The notes under the pieces are model-generated. The model was not told where the DNA came from, made no database searches, and saw only the letters and a program-made list of their open reading frames with translations. The position numbers and the translations under genes were made by a program. DNA of 55,205 nt from Rickettsiaceae bacterium (GTDB taxonomy: Bacteria; Pseudomonadota; Alphaproteobacteria; Rickettsiales; Rickettsiaceae), in contig JAQSWU010000010.1 of NCBI GenBank assembly GCA_029266475.1, positions 1 through 55,205 of the forward strand. The letters run 5' to 3'. Positions within the stretch are counted from its first letter, which is position 1, and each line of letters starts with the position of its first letter. Shown here piece by piece: positions 37,307 to 47,368 of this stretch.

Positions 37307-38080
37307 ATGAATATAATTAAAAAGTTTAGCTTATTTCTGTTACTGATAACTTTTACTAAAGCAAGTGTATTTGCCCAATATACAAAGTCAGAAGACTTTG
37401 AAACTACTAATTACCCAAATTACGATCTTGATGCCGAAGAATGTATGGAGATCAACGATCCTTACGAAGGGTTTAATAGAAAAGTTTTTGTATTCAACTC
37501 ATTCTTAGATTACGTTCTGTTAAAGCCGGTAGCTAAAAGCTATAAAATTCTTGTTCCTGATTTTGCAAAAGATAGAGTGGGTAGTTTCTTAAGTAATCTA
37601 ACTGAACCTGTTACTGTAGTAAATAATGTGCTGCAGCTGCGTGCAAGAGATACTGTAAAAAGCATTTGGCGATTCGTTATAAATACAACAGTAGGTATTG
37701 GCGGGACCTTTGATGTTGCGTCTAAACTAGGTATAAAGAGCGATCCTCAAACTTTTGGTAGTACGCTTGCAAGATATGGTGTTAAACCAGGCCCTTACTT
37801 AATTTTACCGTTCTTCGGCTCGACAAATGGAAGAGATGTAACAGATATTTTTGTACTTAGCAGCATAGATCCTGTTAAATATAATATGAATAAATATCAG
37901 AAGAATGGTTATACTGCTGCTTCTATGATTCACAAACGTTCGGAAATTTTAGAAATTACTGATGCGATAGCTCGTGAATCAGCTGATCCATATGCCGCTA
38001 TTAGAAGTTTGGTTCATCAGAAGAGGGAGCACGGGCTCCGTTACCCTGAGAAACTAAAGGGTAAATGTGCAAGACCATAA
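37307..38080 (+). CDS. mlaA: Outer-membrane lipid asymmetry protein MlaA (VacJ)
   Basis: MlaA removes misplaced phospholipids from the outer leaflet of the outer membrane. From the ATG at 37307 it is 257 residues with a signal peptide (MNIIKKFSLFLLLITFTKAS). The core signature is YEGFNRKVFVFNSFLDYVLL, with later TIGIGG-like VGIGGTFDVASKLG and GPYLILPFFGSTNGRD. Unlike classical MlaA, no lipobox cysteine follows the signal, so it may be released by signal peptidase I. An earlier in-frame ATG at 37265 exists but puts residues ahead of the signal peptide. A hairpin follows at 38093-38122. Confidence 0.92.
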   Translation: MNIIKKFSLFLLLITFTKASVFAQYTKSEDFETTNYPNYDLDAEECMEINDPYEGFNRKVFVFNSFLDYVLLKPVAKSYKILVPDFAKDRVGSFLSNLTEPVTVVNNVLQLRARDTVKSIWRFVINTTVGIGGTFDVASKLGIKSDPQTFGSTLARYGVKPGPYLILPFFGSTNGRDVTDIFVLSSIDPVKYNMNKYQKNGYTAASMIHKRSEILEITDAIARESADPYAAIRSLVHQKREHGLRYPEKLKGKCARP

Positions 38081-38092
38081 TTAAAACTTCAG

Positions 38093-38122
38093 GTTAACCA
38101 TGCTTACCCTGGCGTGGTTAAC
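38093..38122 (+). terminator. Hairpin after mlaA
   Basis: GTTAACCATGC (38093-38103) pairs with GCGTGGTTAAC (38112-38122), 11 pairs with one wobble, 12 bases after the stop and followed by a pyrimidine-rich stretch. It separates mlaA from the sigma-54-like promoter of fliD. Confidence 0.55.
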
Positions 38123-38229
38123 TCCTCTCACTCATTTCGATACAAGTAATCATAACAACCCCATCTTTTTTAAGCTTTCTATTATTTAAATATCTCTAGC
38201 TATATATTTACTTTTTATTTACTATTTTA

Positions 38230-38245
38230 TGGCATAAATTTTGCA
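38230..38245 (+). promoter_or_regulatory. Sigma-54 (-24/-12) promoter-like sequence ahead of fliD
   Basis: TGGCATAAATTTTGCA matches the RpoN consensus TGGCAC-N5-TTGCA with exactly ten bases between GG and GC. It sits 35 bases upstream of the fliD ATG, leaving a leader of about 24 bases. In alphaproteobacteria middle and late flagellar genes are often sigma-54 dependent. Not proved; presence of rpoN in the genome is not visible here. Confidence 0.6.
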
Positions 38246-38280
38246 TTAAGGAAATCTGCAAAATAAACTAAAGAAATATT

Positions 38281-40158
38281 ATGGGACTTATAAATCTTGG
38301 TAGTATAACGAATATCGGCGGGAAAAACGTTTCAAGCGGTCTTGCTTCAGGCATGGATACAAAGTCTTTAGTAGAAAAGCAGATGGAGGTTAAGAAGAAG
38401 CCAATAGAAGACAAGGAAGAGCAAGTAAAGCTTAATACTAATAAGATTAATGCTTACACCCAAATGAAGACTCTTCTAAAAGACTTGCAGCTTAAAGCTA
38501 AAGCCTTGCATAACCCTCCAAGTCCTTTAGATTACGCTGAGAATGTATTTAACCTTAGAAAAGTTGAAGGCACCACCAATGAGCAAGAATCCTGGGAGAA
38601 ATATATTAAAATTGACGCAAAAGCTGGAGCTACTCTCGCTAGTCATAAAATTACTATCAAAAAATTAGCAGTAGAGAAAGTAGAGCAGTTTGGTGCTAGC
38701 GGAGCGACTCTTGCAACGCAAGTAGGGTTTTCCTCTCGTACTGCATCTGTAACCAAGGCAGCACCAGCGGCTGGAGAGTTTAAAGCAGGAACTTTTAAAA
38801 TTAATAACGTTGATGTGACGTTAGCTGATGGCGATTCATTAGACACTATCACAAATAAAATTAATTACCTTACTTCGCAAACAAACGTAAGAGCGGAGGT
38901 TTTTACAGCTAGTAGTACGGATTTTAGATTGAGATTGATATCTACTAAGACTGGAACTGGTAGCGACTACGAATACACAATTACCGATGCTTCTTCAATA
39001 CTCGGAAATCTCGGGAAAGCAACTGTAAAAGCAGCGACTGATGCAGAGTTCCAATTTGATGGGATGGATCTAACAAGGAAAAGTAATACAATTGACGATG
39101 TAATAGACAAGATTAAATTTACCTTACTTGCTCCAAATACCAACACTGATCCATTAGATCAAAATTATAAATATATTAATTTTTCATTGGATAAAGATAA
39201 AGACAGCATTAAGGACGCGATTGGCCAGTTCATTATAGCTTATAACGATTTTATGCAATTTGCAGCGAAGCAGCAGGAGCGTGAAGAAGATAAAAGTTTT
39301 AAAGAAACAGCTTACTTAGGTGGTGATTCAATGTTTAAAAGATCACTATCTGTTTTAAAAAATGCTCTTAGCTATACTGTCAAAGGTATTGATTCTACCA
39401 AATTAAATAACTTGGCTGGAATAGGTTTAAGATTTTATACTGTCCCTGCTAATGAAAAAGATAATATAGTGGCTGCTCCTGATTCGCTAGAGCTTAAAGA
39501 TGAAAAACTTTTTTATGAAAAACTTGATAATAACTTGGATGAAATACAAAAGCTTTTTGAATTCACTTTCATCGGCCCAGGGAATAAAATTATGCCTAGA
39601 GAGAGGAAGGCTCTGTTAGATGTTAATAATATTACTTTGAAAATTAAAACAGATGGCTTGCCCGCAACCGATGGATCAGATACTTTTGATACGAATGAGA
39701 AAGTCGCGATTATGTATACTGATACAAGCAATGTTGTCCAAACTCAGTATGCTGACTTCAAAGCAGATAACGATGCTACTTCCGGTAACCTAAAAGGCGT
39801 AATCACTGGTAGGGCTGGAACTGTTATTGAAGGTTTTAGCCTCTATTATCTTGGTAATAGTACATTGGCCCTTGAAACTATTGCTTTAGAATTTACTCAA
39901 GGTTTTGCTGATATGGCATTCTTGTCAATTGATAAGTATGCCTCTTACGATGGATTAATCAATGAAGAAATAAAAATTTTAGTTGAGAAGAACGCAAAAG
40001 ATAAATTAGATATAGAAAGAAAAACCGTTGCCCTTGATAAAGAGCGAGAAATGATTTTGCAAAAATACGGAAGGCTTGAGCAAACTATCGCAGCAGCTAA
40101 TAGGACTTTAATGTTCATAGATGCTTATACAAATGCAAATAATAATCGTCAGAAATAA
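38281..40158 (+). CDS. fliD: Flagellar filament cap protein FliD
   Basis: Caps the growing filament and inserts flagellin. 625 residues. The N-terminal helical segment GLASGMDTKSLVEKQMEVKK (about 20-39) matches the FliD signature. The middle is a beta-rich hypervariable region, and the C-terminal part has the D0/D1 helix (DKLDIERKTVALDKEREMIL, QKYGRLEQTIAAANRTL). Slightly longer than typical (450-550), with Asp/Thr/Gly-rich segments in the middle, paralleling the enlarged FlgK. Paired with fliS 15 bases downstream. Confidence 0.95.
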   Translation: MGLINLGSITNIGGKNVSSGLASGMDTKSLVEKQMEVKKKPIEDKEEQVKLNTNKINAYTQMKTLLKDLQLKAKALHNPPSPLDYAENVFNLRKVEGTTNEQESWEKYIKIDAKAGATLASHKITIKKLAVEKVEQFGASGATLATQVGFSSRTASVTKAAPAAGEFKAGTFKINNVDVTLADGDSLDTITNKINYLTSQTNVRAEVFTASSTDFRLRLISTKTGTGSDYEYTITDASSILGNLGKATVKAATDAEFQFDGMDLTRKSNTIDDVIDKIKFTLLAPNTNTDPLDQNYKYINFSLDKDKDSIKDAIGQFIIAYNDFMQFAAKQQEREEDKSFKETAYLGGDSMFKRSLSVLKNALSYTVKGIDSTKLNNLAGIGLRFYTVPANEKDNIVAAPDSLELKDEKLFYEKLDNNLDEIQKLFEFTFIGPGNKIMPRERKALLDVNNITLKIKTDGLPATDGSDTFDTNEKVAIMYTDTSNVVQTQYADFKADNDATSGNLKGVITGRAGTVIEGFSLYYLGNSTLALETIALEFTQGFADMAFLSIDKYASYDGLINEEIKILVEKNAKDKLDIERKTVALDKEREMILQKYGRLEQTIAAANRTLMFIDAYTNANNNRQK

Positions 40159-40173
40159 TAATTAAAGGAAAAT

Positions 40174-40623
40174 ATGTTTATTAAAGATGCCGCTTCTAAA
40201 TATCAAACCGCGATTGAGCATAATAGTAGCAAAACAAAGCAAGTAGTAATGTTATATGAAGGTATAATTAAATTTTTAAATAATGCTAAAATTGCTATAA
40301 AAAATAACTCAATAGAAGAACGTTTTAACAATATAGAGAAGGCTATTGAGATTATCAATGGCTTACAACTTTGCCTTGATTTAGAAAATGGTGGAGAAGT
40401 AGCTACCGAGCTTAATAAATTCTATAATACTATGATTACTAGACTAAATTTTGTCAATATTAGGCATGAGAGTGAAGAATCAGTTGAGAAGATTATTCAG
40501 CAATTTAGACCATTAAAAGAAGCTTGGGAAGAAATTGATAAGCAATATAATACAAGTCAAGCAAATCAACCGAATGCCGCTGAAAAGCCAAATCCAGACC
40601 AAGGTTTAGAAGTAAGTATTTAG
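40174..40623 (+). CDS. fliS: Flagellin-specific chaperone FliS
   Basis: Binds the C-terminus of flagellin to prevent premature assembly. 149 residues, helical throughout (KQVVMLYEGIIKFLNNAKIA, about 22-41; FNNIEKAIEIINGLQLCLDL). It has a longer acidic/polar tail than usual. AAAGGA precedes the ATG. It follows fliD directly. Its client flagellin gene is not in the window. Confidence 0.93.
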   Translation: MFIKDAASKYQTAIEHNSSKTKQVVMLYEGIIKFLNNAKIAIKNNSIEERFNNIEKAIEIINGLQLCLDLENGGEVATELNKFYNTMITRLNFVNIRHESEESVEKIIQQFRPLKEAWEEIDKQYNTSQANQPNAAEKPNPDQGLEVSI

Positions 40624-40627
40624 TTGT

Positions 40628-40873
40628 TTAAGCAATTATATCAGGATAAAGACGGCTTTTAAGGTGAATTATTTTGTCTTTTAGCCAAAGTTTTCTTTTT
40701 TTAAAACGCTGTAGGGTCAGTTGATCAAAGGCGCTTAGCTGCTCTTCATCGTCTAAAAGTTGATTAAGCTCAGCATGTTCTTGCTCATATGCGCGGAGTT
40801 CATTGATCATTTTATCATAATCATTATCCATAAACCTAAAGTAATAATTAGCTTTAGCAAGATTGTATAGCAT
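40628..40873 (-). CDS. YdcH-like (DUF465) small helical protein
   Basis: 81 residues, entirely helical, with the DUF465 pattern: NELRAYEQEHAELNQLLDDE then LTLQRFKKRKLWLKDKI, including the usual central hydrophobic stripe. Function of the family is unknown; some members are cell-division-associated. It is convergent with fliS, stops 4 bases apart. The start could be ATG 40873 or the ATG at residue 15. Confidence 0.72.
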   Translation of the reverse strand: MLYNLAKANYYFRFMDNDYDKMINELRAYEQEHAELNQLLDDEEQLSAFDQLTLQRFKKRKLWLKDKIIHLKSRLYPDIIA

Positions 40874-40967
40874 ATTTAATTCATAATTGCAGCTAAAAAA
40901 TAAACGATGTTAATTAGGATTTGTAGCAAAATTATAGGCTAAAGCATATTACCCTTCTAATAAATAG

Positions 40968-41004
40968 ATTAGACTTAGTCTATTGATATGATACTAAGTC
41001 TAAT
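40968..41004 (-). terminator. Perfect 12-bp hairpin at the end of the 275-residue unknown gene
   Basis: ATTAGACTTAGT (40968-40979) pairs with ACTAAGTCTAAT (40993-41004), loop of 13 bases, nine bases past the stop at 41014. Likely transcript-end structure. Confidence 0.6.
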
Positions 41005-41013
41005 AGTTATAGC

Positions 41014-41841
41014 TTATAAGCTATTTTCTTCGGTGGATTCAGCCATTAGTACTGGATGATAATTCAAAATGCTGTCAAGGGTACTTAAACTATTAGGTAG
41101 ATCTTCGAGATTATCAACCGAAAGTTCAATTACTGCATTTTTATTCAGCCCTAAAATAGGCTTTAATTCTTCAGGGATCTGTGTGGTATTTGCCGTCTCT
41201 GCAATCTTTACTAGATTATTGATATGGCCTAAATCAGCTAAAGATAGCGTCTTTTCATTTTCACTCGCTGAATGTTTTGGGGCGATGTGTAGCTCTAAAT
41301 TATTAGGATTAATGATTGAAACAATCTTGTTCAATGAGAAGCTTAGGTCTGAAGTGCTAAAATTAGCATCTTTACAGAAAGAAAGCCTATCACCAAGCAT
41401 AACTAAATTAGAATTATCGGCCATTGAAATGGAATTACCATAAAATGTTTCATTGTAATTTATGAACAAACTAGAATTCTTTTCTAGTTTAAGACTTATC
41501 ATCTCATCTGCTAAATATATACCTCGAGCATCCTTGTTAAGCGCAATATCTACGCCTAAGTCGAAGCATATGATATGCCCGTTTAATGGATGTATCTCTT
41601 TATCTTTACCATGAGAGAATTTAATTCTAGGCTGCTCATCCTTATTAGCGATGATTTCGTAATTACTAATATCGTCAGCATACTCTAGTTTAACTTTATT
41701 ATTTAAGCCTAGCTGTGTTATATTCGTGTACATCCAGAACTTATATGCACCATGTCGATGTATTGATATATAGTCTACAGGTATAATTGTATCAGATGTT
41801 TCTAAATTATTATTCTCGATTGTTATATTTTCGTTTTGCAT
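41014..41841 (-). CDS. Unrecognised 275-residue protein
   Basis: Soluble, acidic, rich in Asn, Ser and Leu. No signal peptide. The sequence has a beta-strand-like rhythm (GHIICFDLGVDIALNKDARG, LKLEKNSSLFINYNETFYG, SMADNSNLVMLGDRLSFC) and short helices near the end. No domain or family recognised. It ends at a hairpin (40968-41004) and its promoter side is bounded by the bidirectional terminator of the oxidase operon, so it stands alone. It could be a species-specific secreted or structural protein. Confidence 0.6.
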   Translation of the reverse strand: MQNENITIENNNLETSDTIIPVDYISIHRHGAYKFWMYTNITQLGLNNKVKLEYADDISNYEIIANKDEQPRIKFSHGKDKEIHPLNGHIICFDLGVDIALNKDARGIYLADEMISLKLEKNSSLFINYNETFYGNSISMADNSNLVMLGDRLSFCKDANFSTSDLSFSLNKIVSIINPNNLELHIAPKHSASENEKTLSLADLGHINNLVKIAETANTTQIPEELKPILGLNKNAVIELSVDNLEDLPNSLSTLDSILNYHPVLMAESTEENSL

Positions 41842-41911
41842 AGTCTTATATATTTTTTGTTATTTTTATAAATAATAAAGGAATTTTTACTAAATAACAA
41901 AGGAATTTATA

Positions 41912-41944
41912 AAAAAAAAGCCTTGAGAAATTCAAGGCTTTTTT
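41912..41944. terminator. Bidirectional terminator at the end of the oxidase operon
   Basis: A-run, GCCTTGA (41920-41926), loop GAAAT, TCAAGGC (41932-41938), T-run. A-runs and T-runs on both sides let it work both ways. It lies 28 bases beyond the end of ctaE. Confidence 0.85.
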
Positions 41945-41971
41945 AAACTTAAATAAAGGGATATTAGATCT

Positions 41972-42787
41972 TTACCTTCCCCAAACGTAGACAAAGGCAA
42001 AAAGGAACAACCAGACTACGTCAACGAAATGCCAGTACCAAGCAGCAAATTCAAACCCTAAATGCCCTTTTCCAGCAGCGAAATGTCCTTTAACTGCTCT
42101 AAAATAGCACACAGCTAAAAATATAGTTCCAATAATGACGTGAGCGCCATGGAAACCTGTAGCCATATAGAAGTTTGAAGCATATACACCATCTGTAAAG
42201 CTGAAAGCTGCGTGATGATACTCAAATGCTTGCATTGCTGAGAAAAATAAGCCAAGGAATACGGTATAAGCTAGGGCTTCTGTTGCATCTTTTTGGTTAT
42301 TTTCAAGTATTGCATAATGTGCCCATGTAACAGTAGTACCAGATAATAGTAAGATTAATGTATTCATGAAAGGTAAGTGCCATGGGTCAAAAGTTTCAAT
42401 CCCAGCTGGAGGCCATATTCCTTCTGATTTTACCCAAACACCATCAAGTATACCGACAGGCGCTAAACTAAACTTGAAGAATGATGAAAAGAAAACAGCA
42501 AAAAACATAACTTCAGAGAGAATGAATAAAGCCATGCCCATACGAAGTCCATGCCTTACTGGTTCGGTATGGGCTTTATCAACTACTCCTTCTTTGATAA
42601 CATCGCTCCACCAGCCGTAACAGCAGTAAACAACTGCAGCTAAAGAGGCACCGAATAAAGGCCAGGCAAAGCTATAATGGTGCATTATCATTACTATGCC
42701 AATTGCTAAAAATAATAAAGCAAAAGACGTAAATATTGGCCACGGGCTTAATTCTACAAGATGAAATGGGTGGTTTTTAGCTTCCAT
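41972..42787 (-). CDS. ctaE: Cytochrome c oxidase subunit III
   Basis: Core subunit of aa3-type oxidase with seven predicted helices. 271 residues from the ATG at 42787, which has TTGGAG seven bases ahead; an earlier TTG (42799) is not needed. Family motifs HPFHLVELSPWPI (about 5-17), FFSSFFKFSLAPVGI, and FHGAHVIIGTIFLAVCYFRA with a C-terminal EFAAWYWHFVDVVWLFLF are intact. Last gene of the ctaC-ctaD-ctaB-coxF-ctaG-ctaE run, and followed by a terminator. Confidence 0.97.
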   Translation of the reverse strand: MEAKNHPFHLVELSPWPIFTSFALLFLAIGIVMIMHHYSFAWPLFGASLAAVVYCCYGWWSDVIKEGVVDKAHTEPVRHGLRMGMALFILSEVMFFAVFFSSFFKFSLAPVGILDGVWVKSEGIWPPAGIETFDPWHLPFMNTLILLLSGTTVTWAHYAILENNQKDATEALAYTVFLGLFFSAMQAFEYHHAAFSFTDGVYASNFYMATGFHGAHVIIGTIFLAVCYFRAVKGHFAAGKGHLGFEFAAWYWHFVDVVWLFLFAFVYVWGR

Positions 42788-42936
42788 TTTTAACTCCAAA
42801 ATTTTCCAATAAAATTGTATTAAGTTTTTAAGTTATTATATTTTTCTAATTCCAGTAATATAAACTAGCCTTAGGGTAATTATTAAATGTTCAAATTAAT
42901 ACTTAAATATTATACTTTTAAATCAATAATTTAAAC

Positions 42937-43476
42937 TTAATTTTGCTTAGGGTTGCTTCTTATCTTAAAAAAAGTATAAGATAGCGTGATTGTATCCACG
43001 TCGCTTAAATTATTATCCTCTTCTATAGCAGGATCTATAAAAAAAGAAACAGGCATATTTACTTTTTCACCAGCTTTTAGCAATTGCTCTTCAAAGCAAA
43101 AGCAATGAATCTTATTAAAATAGCTACCAGCTTTATGCGGCGTTACATTATATACTGACATACCAACTATATCCTCATTTGAATAATTTTCTGCTGAGTA
43201 GAAGGCTAGAGCATTTTCTCCAGTTAAGACTTTAAATTGAATTTGCTCAGCTTTAAAATTCCATGGTAGGTCAGAGTTAACATTAGCGTCAAACCTTACT
43301 GTTATGGTTCGCTTTCCTTTCCGGCCAGCGCTGATCGGTGTATCTTTTACAGTACCACCATAGCCAGTCACCTTACAGAATAAGCTATATAAAGGTACGC
43401 TTGCAAATGAAAGTAATACCATGCTAATTACTATTGCGAGAAGAGATAGAGCAAGGTTAGTGTTTTTCGCTTGCAT
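42937..43476 (-). CDS. ctaG: Cytochrome c oxidase copper chaperone CtaG (Cox11)
   Basis: Delivers copper to the CuB site of subunit I. 179 residues, one N-terminal membrane segment (about 8-28), a Cys in [14 protein letters not shown], and the copper-binding pair Cys125/Cys127 in [14 protein letters not shown]. Length and motifs fit. Position between coxF and ctaE is the alphaproteobacterial arrangement. Confidence 0.96.
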   Translation of the reverse strand: MQAKNTNLALSLLAIVISMVLLSFASVPLYSLFCKVTGYGGTVKDTPISAGRKGKRTITVRFDANVNSDLPWNFKAEQIQFKVLTGENALAFYSAENYSNEDIVGMSVYNVTPHKAGSYFNKIHCFCFEEQLLKAGEKVNMPVSFFIDPAIEEDNNLSDVDTITLSYTFFKIRSNPKQN

Positions 43477-43493
43477 AAATAACTATTTATATT

Positions 43494-43616
43494 TTATAAA
43501 AGTGCGCCAAACTTTATCATAGAAGCAAAGAAAAATAAGGCAACAAGCCCGATTAAACAAGCTAGGAGGGCATAATTTTTCTGCGTCATTTTTTTATGTT
43601 TTGGTGAAAAAGGCAT
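43494..43616 (-). CDS. CoxF-like 40-residue membrane protein
   Basis: A 40-residue frame between ctaB and ctaG. It has a basic, charged N-terminus (MPFSPKHKKMTQKNYA) followed by one hydrophobic segment (LLACLIGLVALFFFASMI) and a short end. Size, topology and position match the small CoxF-type protein found in the same place in alphaproteobacterial oxidase operons. It starts 4 bases after the ctaB stop and ends 17 before ctaG, so it is co-transcribed. Function in oxidase assembly is presumed from context. Confidence 0.72.
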   Translation of the reverse strand: MPFSPKHKKMTQKNYALLACLIGLVALFFFASMIKFGALL

Positions 43617-43620
43617 AGTA

Positions 43621-44517
43621 CTATCTAGTAATATTATCAATAACTAAAGTTACAAAAATAAGAAATAGGTAGATTATAGAAAACCCGAATACCTTTGGGG
43701 CAATAGTATTTTTCTTATCTTTAAATAATAGAATTGTGTAATAAAGGAAAATTCCTCCAAGCACGAGAGCTGATAAAAAGTAAAAAGAGCCGCTCATATC
43801 GAAATAGCATGGAGCAAGGCTCATTATTATCATTAAAATAGTATATAATATAATTTGCTGCTTTGTATGCTCATCTCCCTTCACTACTGGAAGCATAGGA
43901 ATATTACCTTTCTTATAATCACTAATCTTATAAAGTGACAACGCCCAAGTATGAGGAGGAGTCCAAGTAAATATTATCATAAATAAGATAATAGATTCAA
44001 TAGCAATATTACCAGTTACCGCTGACCAGCCGATCATAGGCGGGAAAGCACCTGATGCACCACCAATTACAACATTTTGTACGCTATTTCTTTTAAGCCA
44101 AATTGTATAAACAAAAACATAAAATAATATAGCCATTAAAAGTAGTAAGCTTGATATCAGGTTAACGCATACCGCCATAATTACAATAGATACGAACCCT
44201 AATACAATGCCGAAATCTCGTGCACTTTCTGCGGGGATTTTACCTGTTACTGTTGGCCGGTTTTTAGTACGCTCCATCACTGAGTCAATATCAGTGTCGT
44301 ACCACATATTAATAGCACCTGCAGCTCCGCTTGCCATAGCGATGCAAAGTACGGCTATAAATCCTATAAAAGGGTGGATGTTGCCTGGAGCAACAAGGAG
44401 GCCAGCAAGTCCACTAAATACCACAAGAGACATAACTCTTGGTTTAAGAAGAGTTATGTAATCTTTGAGAGTTGATTCTTGAGTAGGTATGTTTAAAGCC
44501 TGTTCTACTAGAGCCAT
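43621..44517 (-). CDS. ctaB: Protoheme IX farnesyltransferase (heme o synthase)
   Basis: Converts heme b to heme o, precursor of the heme a used by cytochrome oxidase. Multi-helix membrane protein with the first Asp-rich prenyl-binding motif NMWYDTDIDSVMERTKNRP (about 75-93) and loop NVVIGGASGAFPPMIGW. The start at 44517 (298 residues) is preferred; an in-frame ATG at 44547 would overlap the ctaD stop and adds ten residues. The heme a synthase ctaA is not in the window. Confidence 0.95.
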   Translation of the reverse strand: MALVEQALNIPTQESTLKDYITLLKPRVMSLVVFSGLAGLLVAPGNIHPFIGFIAVLCIAMASGAAGAINMWYDTDIDSVMERTKNRPTVTGKIPAESARDFGIVLGFVSIVIMAVCVNLISSLLLLMAILFYVFVYTIWLKRNSVQNVVIGGASGAFPPMIGWSAVTGNIAIESIILFMIIFTWTPPHTWALSLYKISDYKKGNIPMLPVVKGDEHTKQQIILYTILMIIMSLAPCYFDMSGSFYFLSALVLGGIFLYYTILLFKDKKNTIAPKVFGFSIIYLFLIFVTLVIDNITR

Positions 44518-44524
44518 TATAATA

Positions 44525-46132
<1,608 letters not shown>

Positions 46133-46224
46133 TTAACTTAGCAGTGATAAATTCTTGAATCAATGAAATTATTACCACCTAATAAAAAAGCTAATATTAT
46201 TGATGCTCCAAAGTTTAAAGTAAT

Positions 46225-46995
46225 CTAATTAAACTTCTTTTGTGCATTTTTAGTCCACTCATCAAATTCTTCGCGAGAAACAACCTCAACTGCGATCGGC
46301 ATAAAACCATGATCAACGCCACAAAGTTCTGAGCATTGGCCATAATATACGCCGGGTTTTGTAACTTTTACCCAAGTCTCATTGACTCTACCTGGAACAG
46401 CATCGGTTTTTAAACCAAAAGCAGGAACAGCAAAACTATGTATTACATCCCCTGCAGTTATTAAAAACCTAACCGTAGTATTTACAGGGATAACAACTCT
46501 ATTGTCAACTTCAAGTAACCTAATTTGGTTTTCTTTGAGATCTTTATCGCGAATCATGTAGCTATCATACTCAAAATTACCATGATCAGGATATTGATAA
46601 TGCCAGTACCATTGATAGCCTACTACTTTAACAGTCATCTCTGCATTTTCTATCTTCTCGACATAATATAAGGTTCTAAAAGTAGGAACTGCAATTATCA
46701 TAAGGATAATTACAGGTATAATCGTCCAAATAATTTCAAGTTTTACATTATGAGAGAATTTTTGTGGTATAGGGTTCCTTTTAGCGCTGAATTTATAACA
46801 AACATAGGCAAGGAGCGCCATAACAAATATCACAATTGCAGTCATTGCATACATAAGCTGGTTATGCAAATCAACGATTCTCTCCATGACGGGACTTACT
46901 GCATTTTGGAAAGTTACTTGCCAAGGGCGAGGAAAATCCGCTGCACTAATTTGTGAATAAAGAATCATTGAAAGCAAAAAGAATATTTTTCTCAT
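46225..46995 (-). CDS. ctaC: Cytochrome c oxidase subunit II
   Basis: Accepts electrons from cytochrome c through the CuA center. 256 residues: signal peptide (1-18), two membrane helices (about 50-70, 90-110), then the cupredoxin domain. The CuA ligands His186, Cys221, Cys225 and His229 (GQCSELCGVDHGFM) are all present. First gene of the oxidase operon. Upstream 46996-47368 holds its promoter region. Confidence 0.97.
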   Translation of the reverse strand: MRKIFFLLSMILYSQISAADFPRPWQVTFQNAVSPVMERIVDLHNQLMYAMTAIVIFVMALLAYVCYKFSAKRNPIPQKFSHNVKLEIIWTIIPVIILMIIAVPTFRTLYYVEKIENAEMTVKVVGYQWYWHYQYPDHGNFEYDSYMIRDKDLKENQIRLLEVDNRVVIPVNTTVRFLITAGDVIHSFAVPAFGLKTDAVPGRVNETWVKVTKPGVYYGQCSELCGVDHGFMPIAVEVVSREEFDEWTKNAQKKFN

Positions 46996-47368
46996 AATTT
47001 TCTAGATTTTATAAGGGTTCTAAATAAAGATGCATAATACACTAAATTTTACCAGGCACAATAGAATATATAATCAAATTATTGCAAAAATTGATTATAA
47101 AGTTGCAAAACTTGGTATTAAAGTTACTATAAGCGTTTTAAAGCTATTTTAGTTCTATGTTTTACATTTCATGGCCTAGCGATTCTTACCTAACCACTAA
47201 AATCAAGGCATGTTTAGTGTTATTTATTCGAAATACTTACTAGGATTTTAAACCATAGAAATTTTTGAATTTCGAGAAGGTAAACTGCCTAAATAGCTTT
47301 TGCTCTTTTATTTTTGACATTTAATAAAATATTGTTAGAAATACTAAAAAAATTAAAGAAAATTTATT
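46996..47368. other. Divergent intergenic region between ctaC and the second ankyrin gene
   Basis: 373 bases without a gene. Contains a perfect 9-bp inverted repeat TATAATCAA (47069-47077) / TTGATTATA (47091-47099) about 75 bases before the ctaC start, which could be an operator site. Otherwise featureless. Confidence 0.4.
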
